From Hyaloscypha bicolor E (Eukaryota; Ascomycota; Leotiomycetes; Helotiales; Hyaloscyphaceae): a stretch of 64,000 nt of DNA. Every line of letters begins with the position of its first letter. The first letter of the stretch is position 1. The stretch is taken from positions 682,001 to 746,000 of the forward strand of contig NW_020194643.1 in the NCBI RefSeq assembly GCF_002865645.1, in the 5' to 3' direction. The notes beneath the pieces were generated by a model. The model saw only the letters and a list, made by a program, of their open reading frames with translations, made no database searches and was not told the origin of the DNA. The position numbers and the translations under genes were made by a program. Below are positions 37,823 to 49,032 of the stretch, piece after piece.

Positions 37823-39351
37823 CTACAACTCGCGCCCACTGGCTTGCGCTGCAACCTTTTCGTCCTTCGACTCCTTCCTTTCCGACACACCCACCTTCGA
37901 ATCTCCGTACCAACCCAGAGCGCCAAGTCTCTCAGATAGAATTGGGTGGGAGAAATGGTAGCTTGCATACATCCAGTCGGCATCCATTGTGCTCAGATTT
38001 TGGATCTGCAACTTGATCAAGGAACGAGCTAGCTCAGTTGAATAACCCAGCTTCTGGGCAAACTCATCGGCCTGGAACTCATAGCGACGGCTCAGGATGT
38101 TCATCAAAAGCTTGATAATAGTGTCCATTGGTGCGAGGGCGTCGGAGAAGAGGATGAATCCAATTATGATAGGGAATTCCTTATGGAAGCCAAAGGATTC
38201 GTAAAGGGATCTGTTGTTGATGAACACCGAAAAGAGGGCGAAGATGTACAAGAAATGGGCCTAATAGAGTCAATAAATAGCCACCTAGCTTGGAATCAAA
38301 AACTTACCTGAGAGATTCCAAACAATCTTGTGGTGTGACCAAGACTCCAATGACCAAGTTCGTGAGCAAGAACAGCAACAACCTCCTGGGTTTCGCTCTT
38401 CTCAATCAGGGTATCATAGATGACAATGTGTTTTTTCCATGGCATACCGAAGAAATAAGCATTACTGTGAGCACTTCTCTTGCTACCATCAATGACATGG
38501 AGTTCGGACAGTGGAAACTTCAATCGCTTCGCAAGATCCTCGACACCGGTCTTCAAGTCGCCAGGTTCGAGGGGAGAAAGCTTGTTGAATAGAGGCAGAA
38601 TCGTGATCGGGTAGATGGTGATCATAAATACCTGCAGACCAGCTCCAAACAACCAAAGATAATAGAAGAACTGGTTTCCAGTCTTCTGAACAATGGCCAA
38701 GAAACCAGCAAGAATGGGTGGGGTAAGAATAAATGCCAGCATTTGCGACTTCAACATATCCATCACAAACAACTTAGGTGTCTGCTTGTTAAAGCCAAAC
38801 TTCTCTTCCAGAACGAAGGTATGGTATATCGAAGTCGGCAGAGAGAGGACCTGTTGAATGACTATGAAGGTAAGGACGAATACGATTGAGTGTGAGATCT
38901 CGCCGGAGAACCGTTCGGGAGCGAATCGATGGAGCCATGAGCCAGTCAGGACCCAGAGCTTAGGTAGAACGTCGTAGTAGATGAATGCAGTGTTTTGGAT
39001 TTGGCCGTAGAGGCCGCTGAAAAGGCTGTACTTGGCTTTGGCGCGTCCATAAGACTGCCGCGGGTCAGTTCTACTTCTTGATTTAATCTGCAGCCTGACG
39101 TACTTGACTCTTGTCAAACACTTCCTGCGAAACCTCGTTCTCGAGAACCTTTGGTGGACGAGTTTGCCTTAGGATCTGGTACTGGCGGAGAGACAGAAAC
39201 CCTTCGAAGACATATTGGCCTAAAGAAAAGCCGATGATGAGCTTCTTCCAAGGGAAGAGAGGTCGATCGAGGAAATGAGCGAGGCGCTGCAACCAGTTAG
39301 CTTTGTCTTGACTTGAAGTATCGATAAATGACGTGCTTGGAGAATATCCAT
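37823..39351 (-). CDS. STE24: CAAX prenyl protease 1 (Ste24, M48A metalloprotease)
   Basis: Four exons on the minus strand (39351-39337, 39286-39104, 39054-38308, 38260-37823) give 460 residues, the usual length for Ste24. Ste24 is a zinc protease of the ER and inner nuclear membrane that removes the last three residues of prenylated CAAX proteins and, in yeast, also makes the first N-terminal cut of a-factor. The zinc motif HELGH falls at residues 297-301, followed by GHTTRLF; the EFQADEFA box that supplies the third zinc ligand is in exon 4. Several hydrophobic segments fit a multi-spanning protein. FLDRPLFPWK near the N-terminus and LENEVSQEVFDKSQ match family landmarks. The first intron (39336-39287) would use a GC donor (GCACGT), because the 15-nt first exon must join in phase with exon 2. 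Introns 2 and 3 have normal GT-AG ends. Confidence 0.93.
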
Positions 39352-39704
39352 CTTGTCACTCAAGCTAAAGAGGAATGAATAGATGGAACTGGTTGGCAGG
39401 ATACACCACTTTGCTCTGAAACGGAAAAAAGTTCTGATGGACGGGTCGTCGATAGATCTGTCCTCGCTACAAGGCTGCTACAAGGGCCTCGTACGCCGGC
39501 TAAACTCCGGCACTCAGCACGATGTCAACACAGAGTGGCACGTTTCCAAGAGCCCTCAAACATTTCCATACAACCAATAACTCGAATTACGCGGAAATAG
39601 TTGATTGCTCTTGCGTGTTCCCCACATTCCGCAGCCATCTCAATTTCATGCGTAGATCCATTGTACATTAATTTTTCAAATCTGCGTTTTCCGTTACGAC
39701 TCTC

Positions 39705-39952
39705 CCCACACGCGCCTCCGGTTAGTCGTGATACACCGAAATCCGGGCCGAAAATCAATGTTTTTTATATTAACTTCCATAGCAGTGACAATCAAGTTTT
39801 TAGAATTTGATTGAGGGCAATCCTATAGACTGCGCATTAATTGATGTTATTTTTAAGGGAACCTAAGTGTGCTGGCTGTTAAAGAAAGTAATTGGGGGTC
39901 TGATTTTCGGCCCAGATTTCGGGGTCTCACGACTAACCGGAGGCGCGTGGTC
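39705..39952. repeat. About 250-bp inverted-repeat element in a gene spacer
   Basis: The left arm around 39,707-39,755 (ACGCGCCTCCGGTTAGTCGT, then CCGAAATC and GGGCCGAAAATCA) recurs inverted at about 39,905-39,951 (TGATTTTCGGCCC, then CACGACTAACCGGAGGCGCG). The arms are some 50 bp with few mismatches and enclose about 150 bp of AT-rich sequence. No clear target duplication is seen. It has the form of a miniature inverted-repeat element between STE24 and MSM1. Confidence 0.65.
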
Positions 39953-40213
39953 CCTTCCTTCGCCACCTTTTTCGAAGGTTGGCAAAACGTTCTGAACTTT
40001 TTGCTTACCCCAAGTGTACTAAAAATTGATACTTATTAAGAAACTCAGCCACTTGCTGGCCTTGCTCGTTACGAGAAGGCTCAACATTTAAACTTACCGA
40101 ATTAACTTTCATTGTTCAAGGGGTATCGCATCTACTCTCCACCGACCATCAATCTCTATGGGAGCGGCTCTTGCAACTTTCTTCCAAAAGACATCCTAAT
40201 CGTACAACATATC

Positions 40214-42089
40214 TCATGTATCAACTGGCAATGGCGGAAATAATCCCTCCCAAGCGTCCCTTCCCACTGGAGTCTTGGGCGTACCATAATTATAATCAGC
40301 TCCAAGTTTAGCATCATCAAACATCCTTTTCGACTCATCGACTCCCAGCATATCGAGTAGTTGGGCTGCCTTCGTCGGCATGTATGGTTGCAACAGAATC
40401 CCGATAATTCGAGTAGCCTCGGCGCAGTGGTAGACAATGCAGTCAATTTTAGTCCTCAATTGGGCAGCCATTCCTCGATTGAGGTCGCCTTCTTTAATTG
40501 CTTTAGCCAGCGCCCATGGCTCGTTCAGTTGGAGGAATCTATTCGTCTTTTTTCGATCAGTAATAATCTCGTTTCCCCAAGAGAGAGGTGCTATACCTCA
40601 TAGACTGCATCCATGATTTTTTGCAGGGCAGCTCCAGGATTAAGCTCCTCCATTTTTGCGGAGACTTTTTGAGGAAGCTCTTCCAACATAATAATTTGCC
40701 CTTCCATGCTTGGATCAACCTTTTCCAGCTTTCCATCTCTGGCAGCTTGGACTGCGTCCTGAACGTTCCATATTTTGGGCCTAGTGATTCTGCTGACCAG
40801 GTTACCAAGTCCTCCTTGGAGACCCTTCTTGTATCTCTCCACGACGAACTGGTTTCCGTAATCAGAATCGTCAGTAATTCCACCATCGTGAGCGAGGTAA
40901 TATCGCATTGCATCGACCCCATATCGGTCAATGGCAAAGAATGGGTTGACAACATTGCCTGTTGATTTAGCCATCTTTTGGTGTCCCAACGTCCAGTGAG
41001 CATGTGTGAGGATCTGCTTTGGGGCCTGGATATCAAGAGCTAACAAAAATGCTGGCCAGTATATGCAATGGAATCGAACAATATCTTTCCCAATGACTTG
41101 CACATCGGCCGGCCATCCCAAAGCATGCTCCTGACCAGGCGCCCATGGATAGCCAGCCTTTGTAATGTAGTTTATTAGAGCATCAAGCCAAACATATATC
41201 GTTTGACTCTCATCATCCGGAACTCGAATACCCCAGGTTAGTCTTTCAACAGGTCTGGAGATCGAGAGGTCCTCCAATCCTTCGGAGACCCATCGGACAA
41301 CATCGTGCATTCGTGATACTGGAACGACGAAATTGGGGTTTGCCCTGTAGAATTCCAGTAGACGGTCCTGAAAGGCTGAAAGGCGGAAATGGTAATTGGC
41401 CTCCGAGGTCCATTCGACCTCCTTTCCTGTTTCCTGGGAAGCCATAAATGTCCTCCCAGTCAAAGGATCCAACCTCTTCTCAATGGCTGACTCGGGATAG
41501 TATGTCTCGTCGCTGACACAATACCACCCCTTATGTTTAGATTCGTAAATGTATTCCCGTTCCTTCAACATATGCCAAAAGTATTGTACAGCTTCCTTGT
41601 GATCCTCGTCTGTCGTCCTCACGAAATGGTCATTGGAGAGTCCTGCTCGTTTTGCCAACGTCTTGAAAGTTTCTGCCGTCAAGTCACAGAACTCTTTAGG
41701 TGGTGTTTTCGCTTGTGCGGCTGCTTGCTGTATCTTCATACCATGCTCATCCGTTCCTGTGCAGAGGATAGCTCTCTTTCCACGCAGGACTTGCCATCGT
41801 TTAAGGATGTCCGTGAGGACCATTGTGTATAAATGGCCAATGTGGGGAGCTGTAGGAACACAATTAGCTCTCTGGCAACACAATTTAGAATGGTCTCACC
41901 AGCGTTCACGTAGAAAATGGGTGTCGTGATATAATATGGCTTCTCGAGGGATCTCCTCGAGCTGGAAAAGGTCGCCCAGGGTTGACTGTTCGCCCGACAA
42001 GATTGGTAGACCCAGCCATTACCCAATTGGCCCTTCAGACTTGGCCTCAAGGCGCCTCGCAAGGCCGGAAGAGAGATTCGAGGATTCAT
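40214..42089 (-). CDS. MSM1: Methionyl-tRNA synthetase, mitochondrial
   Basis: Three exons (42089-41900, 41849-40597, 40546-40214) separated by two 50-nt introns give 591 residues. This class I enzyme charges tRNA-Met for mitochondrial translation. After an Arg-rich, acid-poor presequence of about 45 residues comes YITTPIFYVNAAPHIGHLY with the HIGH box; the first intron splits it. Further landmarks are TGTDEHGMKIQ, the WYCVSDETYYPES region, VWLDALINY, and the lysine-loop box as KMAKSTGN (KMSKS with Ala). The C-terminal anticodon-binding domain includes NEPWALAK and ends LFPPLPVDT. The length without a C-terminal tRNA-binding extension and the presequence favour the mitochondrial over the cytosolic enzyme. 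It is divergent from the MTR2 gene, with 346 bp between start codons. Confidence 0.92.
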
Positions 42090-42435
42090 GGCCGGTTGGC
42101 GAGATGGTGAATCTTATGCTCCAATATTTTGGAATTCGGCAGGCAATCCGCATGCGGCCGCAAAGCCCGCCCGAATCCCAGCACCTTTAAAAAGTCAAAT
42201 ACGGCCTCATCTTCTACAAGCAAGCACTGCTTTCCACGATTCAGGTTCCGACTCTTCTAGTCTTGACTGCACTTGCGTAGATGGAGATCTCCTGCAACAG
42301 TCTGGCTGACTACGCCTCTTCTATCCCTTGACGGAACGAAAACTTCACACAAAACGGTAGGAACAAAACTCGGGATCATCACCTCCTCCCATTCCTAAAA
42401 AGGAAAGCTTCATTCAAGGACTGCGGAGCAAAACA
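42090..42435. promoter_or_regulatory. Shared divergent promoter region of MSM1 and MTR2
   Basis: The 346 bp between two divergent start codons must hold both promoters. It has pyrimidine-rich patches and no obvious TATA box. No single site can be named with confidence. Confidence 0.4.
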
Positions 42436-43010
42436 ATGGCCGACCTTTCAGAAGATACAGAAGTCAAGGTGGCCACTGATGGTAATGAGTACCCTTCCTA
42501 CAAATGCTGTATTCTGACCTTTATGAAGCTGCTCAATTGTTCGTGGATGCCTTCTACCCTACTTTAGGCAATCCAAAGACCAGAGGCAACATCACGAGCT
42601 TCTATATCAAGCCAACCCTTACCTCACCCCAGAGGCCGGACATAACTCTCAACGGCAATGTCATCTCAGATCCCTCTGAAGTGCAAAAGATCTTCGAGAC
42701 GCAGATTCCGAAAGCGCACTACGAAGTACAATCGTTCGACTGCCATGTCATTAATCCCAACTATAATGTTGGCCTGGATGATGCGGCACTTGGTCCTAGC
42801 AAGGATGGGAAGAAGATGAGCATTGTTGCTATGGTCAGTGGAAGTGTGAAGTATTACAAAAGTAGCGAAGATGAGGAAGCTAGGGCTGAACCGAGGGGTT
42901 TTACGGAAACGTTCGTCTTGGTACCAAATCAGGAAGCACAAGGTCCAAAAGCTGCTAAGGGTCTCAAAGGGTGGCTGATCCAGAGCCAAAATTTTAGATT
43001 GGTGCTTTGA
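42436..43010 (+). CDS. MTR2: NTF2-like mRNA export factor Mtr2
   Basis: Two exons (42436-42481 and 42529-43010) joined over a 47-nt intron give 175 residues. Mtr2 pairs with Mex67 to carry mRNA through the nuclear pore. The first exon encodes MADLSEDTEVKVATD; splicing in phase creates AAQLFVDAFYPTL, the first NTF2-fold helix. Next come ITSFYIKPTL, ITLNGNVISD, and VQSFDCHVINPNY, then the strand MSIVAMVSGSVKYY, and the final strands FTETFVLVPN and WLIQSQNFRLVL. The order and length fit Mtr2-type NTF2 proteins of filamentous fungi better than NTF2 itself. The assignment to Mtr2 is from recognised sequence character; NTF2-like is certain, the partner is known from the family. Confidence 0.8.
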
Positions 43011-43049
43011 GCAGTGAAGGTGAAGAAGTTGGGAGTGAAAACAAGGAGT

Positions 43050-43159
43050 GAGGAGTTTATCTGCGTACCAAGTCAGGAGGCAAAAGGTCCCAAGGCAATG
43101 AGGAGAGAGCTCTCAAAAAGTGGGGTTTCAAGAGCCGAAACTTCAACTTGGTGTTCTGA
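43050..43159 (+). pseudogene. Partial tandem duplicate of the MTR2 3' end
   Basis: Just downstream of the MTR2 stop, EEFICVPSQEAKGPKA resembles ETFVLVPNQEAQGPKA of MTR2. In a shifted frame, KWGFKSRNFNLVF followed by TGA at 43157 resembles GWLIQSQNFRLVL. The spacing is the same as in the gene, so this is a duplicated last segment that has diverged and taken a frameshift. It has no start of its own. Confidence 0.65.
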
Positions 43160-43309
43160 TGGCTTGCTTTACGAGCAACAGCAAACAAACCACTTTCTTC
43201 AATCACAAAACTACTTTTCGCTCTCCTGGCTTTGACTTATTCGTTGCCTCGCTCATTGCTTCCTCAATAATTCGACTGTCTAGTTCTGTTGAACACATTT
43301 GTCACTTCC

Positions 43310-43770
43310 TTCGTTCCTTTCTCAATTGTTCAACTATCCTGTTGTGGTGGCATATTGGTCACTTATCCATTCTTCTATCTTAGTTGCTCAACTACCTTGC
43401 TATGGTGTAAGCTCAGGCCTCTTATTCAATGTTTTCCCCCATCGGCTGTTAACTATCTTGTTGTGGTATTCTTGGGCCACTTATTGTTTCCACTTCCTCA
43501 GTTCCTTTCTTAGTTGTTCAACTGTCTTGTGGTGGAGACACTCGTGCCACTTACTCTCTTCGGTTCCTTCATTTTTTCCTGGGCTATTCAATTGTCTTGT
43601 TGTAGAAATGCTCGGGAACTTACTCTCTTCTGACCCTTCGCTCCTTCTTGAGTTGCAACTGTCTTGTTGTCGTAACCCTCGCTTACTCTCTTCAGTTCCT
43701 CCGTTCCTTCCTTAATTGTGCAGCTATCGTTATGGTAATGCTCGGGCCACCCGCTTCGTATACTGCAAGA
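43310..43770. repeat. Degenerate tandem repeat, 58-70-bp units
   Basis: Seven units carry a core of the type GTTCAACTGTCTTGTTGTGG, starting near 43328, 43386, 43448, 43516, 43586, 43652 and 43718. Each is followed by something like CTCGGGCCACTTACTCTCTTC and TTCCTTC. The strand is pyrimidine-rich. Frames across it stay open for long runs without meaning because the repeat lacks stops in some frames. Confidence 0.7.
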
Positions 43771-44250
43771 GGCCTCGTCACTTCCAAATAACTTTTCCAA
43801 TTACAACTCCCGACTACATCTATCCCAACTACACCTTTCCCAGATTGGTCTCTCTTCATCCTCAGACTCCAATCGACAAAATCGCTAACAACGACCATTA
43901 TTCATCATCTCTTCTGCGTTGCCGTCAATTGTACTCCACCCCCACATCTCCACTGCTATCTCTTCTGTGTCGCTCCAGCGTCAAAAACTTGAGGATTGAA
44001 GTTATTCCAAGTCCATTGACTTTCACCTTTCCACTCTTCACTTTTACTACTTCTTGTTCCGCAAGTGGTCTTGATTCACCCTGCCACATTCTGCCCTGCT
44101 TCATCCCACCTTACTTCGATCGCAAACCCTACCTGAATTCGGCCTCAACTTCTATTCTTCTCATATCAAGTCACAAGTCTATCGCAAGCACCCCTTTGCT
44201 TTCCTTTTCTCTTCTCCTTCCGAGACTGGAATCAGGCGTACATTGCCAGA

Positions 44251-46557
44251 ATGAAGACTCTCAACGGTCTCCTCGATGCCAATGGCAAGCCCGGAGAGAT
44301 CGAGGTTTCCCTGAAAGGTGGCGAGAAGGAGTTGATAGAGTTCACCAAAGATGAGGTATTAACAGCAGGCAGCACATCCAAGTGCTTTGTTCTTACTGCG
44401 CCCGGTGACCTTATCAGCGTTGACATTAGAGCTGGCGCACACACAGCTGATGTCTTCGACCTCGAGGTTGATGGTATTCTTCGGACTTCCATCTCAAGTA
44501 AGGGTTTGGCCAAGGCCTTCCATGGAACTATCAATAAGGTTTGCTTCCAGGGTATCAAGAATAAATCCGGTAAGCGCGAAGGAGCCAAATACTGCGGAAT
44601 GAAGGTCCAGAGACGAGACGCAAGTATGGGCAAGTCTTCCTATCTCTCCTCTCTCATGCTTAACTAACATAGCTAACCTTTCTTAGATGCAGCGCTTACT
44701 CGAAACGGAACCACATCAGCTGTAAGCAGCCTTGTTGTTAAGGCATGGCGCAAGAATGCGGATGCACAAAGGTTAATTGAAGCTGCTGATGAAGCTGCGC
44801 CTGCACTCAATACGTACGAAGAATACGCGACGTGGCAGGAGTTGAAAAATCATATTAGCAAAGAAGGACCCCTACCTCCATTCCAAATTTGGTAAGCACT
44901 TTCAATAGACCGGTGGCTGTACAATGCTAATTGTCACAGCTTTGTCGACTCGACAAAATTGACGAAGAAGCAAAAGGACAAGATGGACGAGATCCATAAT
45001 CGCAAGTCTGAAGATTATACCCTCTTTGCCACTCTCATATTCTCCCTCCAATCAACTGACAACCTTGAAACCCTTGGCTTCGAGAACGTACCTACATATA
45101 CTCCTGTCCCACCTCCTCCCAAGGCTCCCAGAGCTAAGAAAGGACCGAAAGCTAAGAAGTTTCAAGCCGATGAAAATGATGAGCTAGAGGATGATGAAGC
45201 GTCAGTTGTCGAGGGCGAGGAGCGAAAGAAGGAAAAGAAGGTTCCTAAGACGTCTCTTTGCGAAAATGAGTCGGCGGTAGGCAGCCAAAGCTCTCCCAAA
45301 AAGCACACTGGTGGAGAGGCTTCTGCGAGCAATTCTAATCCGACGGCCAATTCTCGCACTATTGACAATACCTACGTCCCAAAAGCCCCACAAGAGAATG
45401 GAGTCGGAGAGGACATCGAGCCCAACCCTGCAGACGAAATTCTGTCAGCCAATAAGCAAAAAGATTTAGTCCTCCATGGTGAGGTCGGTGGCCCAGCTCG
45501 CCGAGCTTTCCTTGCAAAAGGCGATACACCAGAAATCGAGTCTCTGTCCCAAGTTAATCCTACTAAATCGATTACCGAGACGACTGAGATAGCAACCGAG
45601 AATAGTTTTACGGCTATTCATTATAATAAGGCTCGAGCAACTTCCCCCATCCACGAAAGTACCGAATTTGAGCCTTTGACCCCGCCAGTCTCGGCCAAGA
45701 AACCCTTACCAGAGAGAAATAACCTCGAATTCGGCCATCCTCTTACTAGCGATCAAACTCATACCCTCCCGCTCGGACAATATATCTCAATCGATTCGAA
45801 CAAGTTGAATACATTTTCCCAAGCTACTGCAGCATTAACTCAAGATAAATCTAGCAATTTAGAAGTGCCTAGCATTCAAGAACCTTTACTCAATATCGAA
45901 AAGATAATCAAGGATCTCAAAGCACTATCTCAAGAATCAGATCTAGCTAGAGCCTCTTCACCAGCACTCTCGGAAGCCACAGAAGTTGCGGACCCCATGG
46001 AAATCATGGAAAGTGTCAAGAATAGCCAAAGAGTTAGCTATGGCAGTCACGAGGTTCAATATGACTACCCCCTGTCCCACCAAAATGACTTCCACCGAGA
46101 GGGCGAGGAGCCCGCTACTCTAATAGATTCTTTTAGCTTTTCACAAAGTGAGAAGCGAAAGGCCGAAGCCATGGCTGGCCGATCGGAGTATAAAGAGCCA
46201 AGAAAGACTACCGTTGCTCCCTCTATGGGAAAGACTAGCCTTGAAGAAAAAATGATAAAGGCGAAGGCGAAACTTGCGGCCGCAACTGAGAGAAATCGTA
46301 AGCTGGAGGAGGAGAGACGGGCTGCGATGGTCATTAAGAAGGAGCATGATGAGGTATGAGAGTTGCCATAAACCTTTGCGAAGCATGTCTAACTCCATCA
46401 GGTTGAGGCGTTGCTTCGAAAGGCTGAGGAAATGGAGCAAACGAATGCGGAATTGGAGGTAAACAATGCCAAAAAGACTATTGGTCCTTTAGAGCTGACA
46501 ATGAGTATTATATAGGCAGAGATCGTTGCCCTCCTCGGCAGTGGCTGTAACGCCTGA
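44251..46557 (+). CDS. 696-residue protein, beta-rich head and C-terminal coiled coil; function unknown
   Basis: Five exons (44251-44623, 44687-44891, 44940-46353, 46402-46458, 46516-46557), all GT-AG and in phase, give 696 residues. Residues 1-245 look folded: a beta-rich part (GEIEVSLKGGEKELIEF, FVLTAPGDLISVDIRAGAHT, DVFDLEVDGI), then WRKNADAQRLIEAADEAA and KKQKDKMDEIHNR. It is reminiscent of the fungal DUF7918-type head, but that is a weak recollection. A Pro/Lys-rich linker (PPPPKAPRAKKGPKAKK), an acidic patch and a long low-complexity region follow. The end is a heptad-like coil built across exons 3 to 5 (ATERNRKLEEERRAAM, EALLRKAEEMEQTNAELEAE). The last exons extend the coil exactly, which supports the splicing. 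A nuclear role is plausible from the basic patch; function is unknown. Confidence 0.75.
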
Positions 46558-46994
46558 GTCTTGGCGAGAGCAAGCTGCAGAATTTTCCCTTCGGCGAGAC
46601 TTTCACTATTTCACACGAATTCGGATTTCTGCAAATACGGTTCTTTCCACGCGCATTGATTTCAACAATTTGCCACGACAGGAGGGAGAGCAAGCAAGGG
46701 CAAATTTGACAAATAGAACATAAATGCGATGGCTTTCAATGGCAGCCAAGTAATTCGTGATTTGAATGATAAATACGGGCTTTGTGATTGCTCCTGCTTG
46801 TGAAGAACATTCTGGCTCATTTTGAGGCTTTCTCTGGTAGCCTTCTAATAAGTTAACATGGCTTAGAGAGCCAGGGAGTCCAGCCGCAATCCAGAAACAA
46901 GGACGGTTTTCTCGTTTCCAGAAGAAAGGCCCGTCAGGACCTGCTGCTGAAGTCCGAAACTCATTCTTCCTCGAGCTGAGGGTCGAATCCTTAG
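46558..46994. other. Spacer between convergent genes
   Basis: No gene is seen. It holds the 3' untranslated ends of the coiled-coil gene (plus) and the small membrane-protein gene (minus). Confidence 0.4.
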
Positions 46995-47603
46995 CTAGAC
47001 TCGCGGAGCACGCATGTTGGCTTTTACCCTCTCAAGCAGTTGCTCGTCAGTATCATTCGGACTTGGGTGGAGATTTCTCTGTAATCAAAATGTCAGTCAA
47101 GTGAGCATGATAGACAGTGGCAAGGCGCAAAGGGTGATTAGGAGAGAGGGACTCGACTCGTGACTCTGGCGGTATGTCAAATCACGAGCTCCATTAAAGT
47201 CACACAACAAGCATCGAGGAGATTATGTTCTCGTACAAAGGAACAGGTGATGAAAAAGAGATCTTACTGCTGCCAGCCACCGCCGCAACTCTTCCCTGGT
47301 CCATTTCTCTGGATCTGAAAGAGAATCTCATCAGCATATATCAAATTTCACGAGGGGCAACATACCACCAGTAGGGTCTCCTTCCTTTGGGAACATATCT
47401 TGTCCCCAAATAGACCATGCGGCAACTGCTGTCACGATGCTACCGAAGACTTGAGCCAGTTAGTGGATAATCACGGTTGACGTTCTGCCATGAGAGTTCA
47501 TACCGATGACTGCTTTCTATGGGGAAAATTAGCAACACGTCTCTACATAGTCTCAAGAGCAATGTACCTTCGAATTCAGAGCCTTGTCTAAAGGAGTCGG
47601 CAT
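46995..47603 (-). CDS. 87-residue single-pass membrane protein with SAP/LEM-like tail; five exons
   Basis: Exons 47603-47568, 47516-47504, 47449-47366, 47314-47268 and 47078-46995 join in phase to an 87-residue protein. The second exon is only 13 nt. The product is MPTPLDKALNSKKAVIVFG, a hydrophobic helix (SIVTAVAAWSIWG), then FPKEGDPTGDPEKW and a helix-turn-helix tail TREELRRWLAARNL with DTDEQLLERVKANMR. The tail looks like the Ish1/SAP/LEM-type motif that begins W..EELR.WL. Introns are 51, 54, 51 and 189 nt with GT-AG ends; intron 2 has CTAAC 8 nt before its acceptor. It is divergent from the eL38 gene (376 bp between starts). It would sit in an organelle or nuclear membrane; the site is not predictable. 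The exact exon 3 acceptor was chosen because the alternative gives a stop. Confidence 0.7.
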
Positions 47604-47979
47604 TTTGGGATTTCAGTTCTTGTGGAGGTGGCGTCAATGATGTCAGGCAAGTACGATTTTGAAAGTCTCGCTTGAAATCTGTCGTGTTTGGAAAGCAAAT
47701 GAAGTCAACTCCAGAATTGAGAGAAGATTCAAGTCATTAAGTGGAAAGCCACAAATATAGGAAACGGAAAGAACACATTCACAAAATACTTTACCCTTCC
47801 TGCCTTCAATGCCGCGTCACCAGCCACATGACTGTGGCGCCGGGCGCCCTAGCGCCCTGCGCCTCACCTTATCGGAATAGCCGAGCCGCTGACTAACTCT
47901 CCCACAACGAAATTTCGACTTCAACACAACCATCTCGAAACCTTCAATTCCCCAAGGACGAAGTCTACAAACCGCCAAA
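47604..47979. promoter_or_regulatory. Shared divergent promoter region of the small membrane gene and eL38
   Basis: The 376 bp between divergent start codons must carry both promoters. It contains a GC-rich run (GGCGCCGGGCGCCCTAGCGCC near 47,836) and a pyrimidine-rich stretch ahead of the eL38 start, common in fungal ribosomal protein genes. No specific factor site is named. Confidence 0.4.
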
Positions 47980-48555
47980 ATGCCTCAAGAAATCTCCGAC
48001 ATCAAGAACGTGAGTTTGGCCCTCTCAGTGCGCGGAGGAGGGAGATTGGAAGGAGAGATGTTAATGGGAGAATAGTTCATTGAGATTTGCAGACGCAAGG
48101 ATGCTTCCTGTATGTTTTCACCAGCTGCGAGAATACCTAGAAGAATGATGGGAATCGAGGGGATTGGAAATGGGCTTGAAGGAGGGCATGCGAGATCTGC
48201 AAACGAAGACTAATAGAGATCAGCTGCACGCATAAAGCGCAACAAGAAGACATCCCAAACCAAGTTCAAGGTCCGCTGCTCACGACACCTCTACACGCTC
48301 GTCTTGAAGGATTCGGAGAAGGTCGAGAAGTTGAAGCAATCCCTACCGCCCAGTATGTCTCCGCCCATTACAACGCACTTCTGAGATTCAGGAGAACAGA
48401 GCTCTTAGCATCAGGTGGAGCTGGGGACTCGAAGAACTGTCAACGGTTCTTCAAAGCCCAATTGATCAAAACCAATTGCTGATATGTTCTTCTCCACAGG
48501 TCTCACCATCGCCGATACCCCCAAGAAGAACGCCAAAGGAAAGCGAACAGCATAA
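47980..48555 (+). CDS. RPL38: 60S ribosomal protein eL38
   Basis: Four exons (47980-48009, 48076-48109, 48224-48352, 48500-48555) give 82 residues. eL38 is a small protein of the large subunit. The joined product begins [19 protein letters not shown], continues [10 protein letters not shown] and [19 protein letters not shown], and ends [11 protein letters not shown], matching the family throughout. Introns are 66, 114 and 147 nt. Each splice falls inside a conserved word, which makes the model firm. Intron density near the start codon is typical of fungal ribosomal protein genes. Confidence 0.95.
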
Positions 48556-49032
48556 GGAATGACAGTCTTGGGGCTTTGACTTGATGGAGTGGAGATCATG
48601 AAGGTGTTGTGCATTGACTTTTCGCAAAAGGCGTCTGGCATACCATGGCAATGGCACAACTGAACTGCTGCGCTGCGATGAGATAGCAGGGCGAATACGA
48701 ATGGTCAACCAAACCAAAGTCGAAGCGCGTCCTTCTACGCACCTTGCTCTTTTGACTTTCCTAAACGAGGACACTGCTTACTGACTTCACAATTGCATAT
48801 CGGATCTATGATTCGAAGGTGGCCTCATCTCTTAGCTTGCGGCGAGGACAAGTTAGGTCCGATCCATTGCCCGGAAATCGCCGATTCCCTACGTAAGGTA
48901 GTGCTGCCTTCTATTCACGTGAGCATCCTTCATGAGGTTCCATCCTTGATTTGTTCTTTGCTTTCTTCAAACTCCTCATTGAAAATCACACCTCAATATT
49001 CCCCAGTTTCGCGAACAAGCAAATCAACAGAC
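48556..49032. other. Spacer without a supported gene
   Basis: No frame with coding character or splice signals is seen between the eL38 stop and the remnant of the barrel-protein gene. Confidence 0.4.

Noticed and set aside
43716..44354. 212-codon plus-strand frame before the coiled-coil gene
   Set aside because: It is Ser/Thr/Pro/Phe-rich from a pyrimidine-rich leader and overlaps the true start at 44251 in another frame; its end is a shadow of exon 1.
45162..46440. Minus-strand frames across the coiled-coil gene
   Set aside because: All lie within exon 3-5 of a well-supported plus-strand gene.
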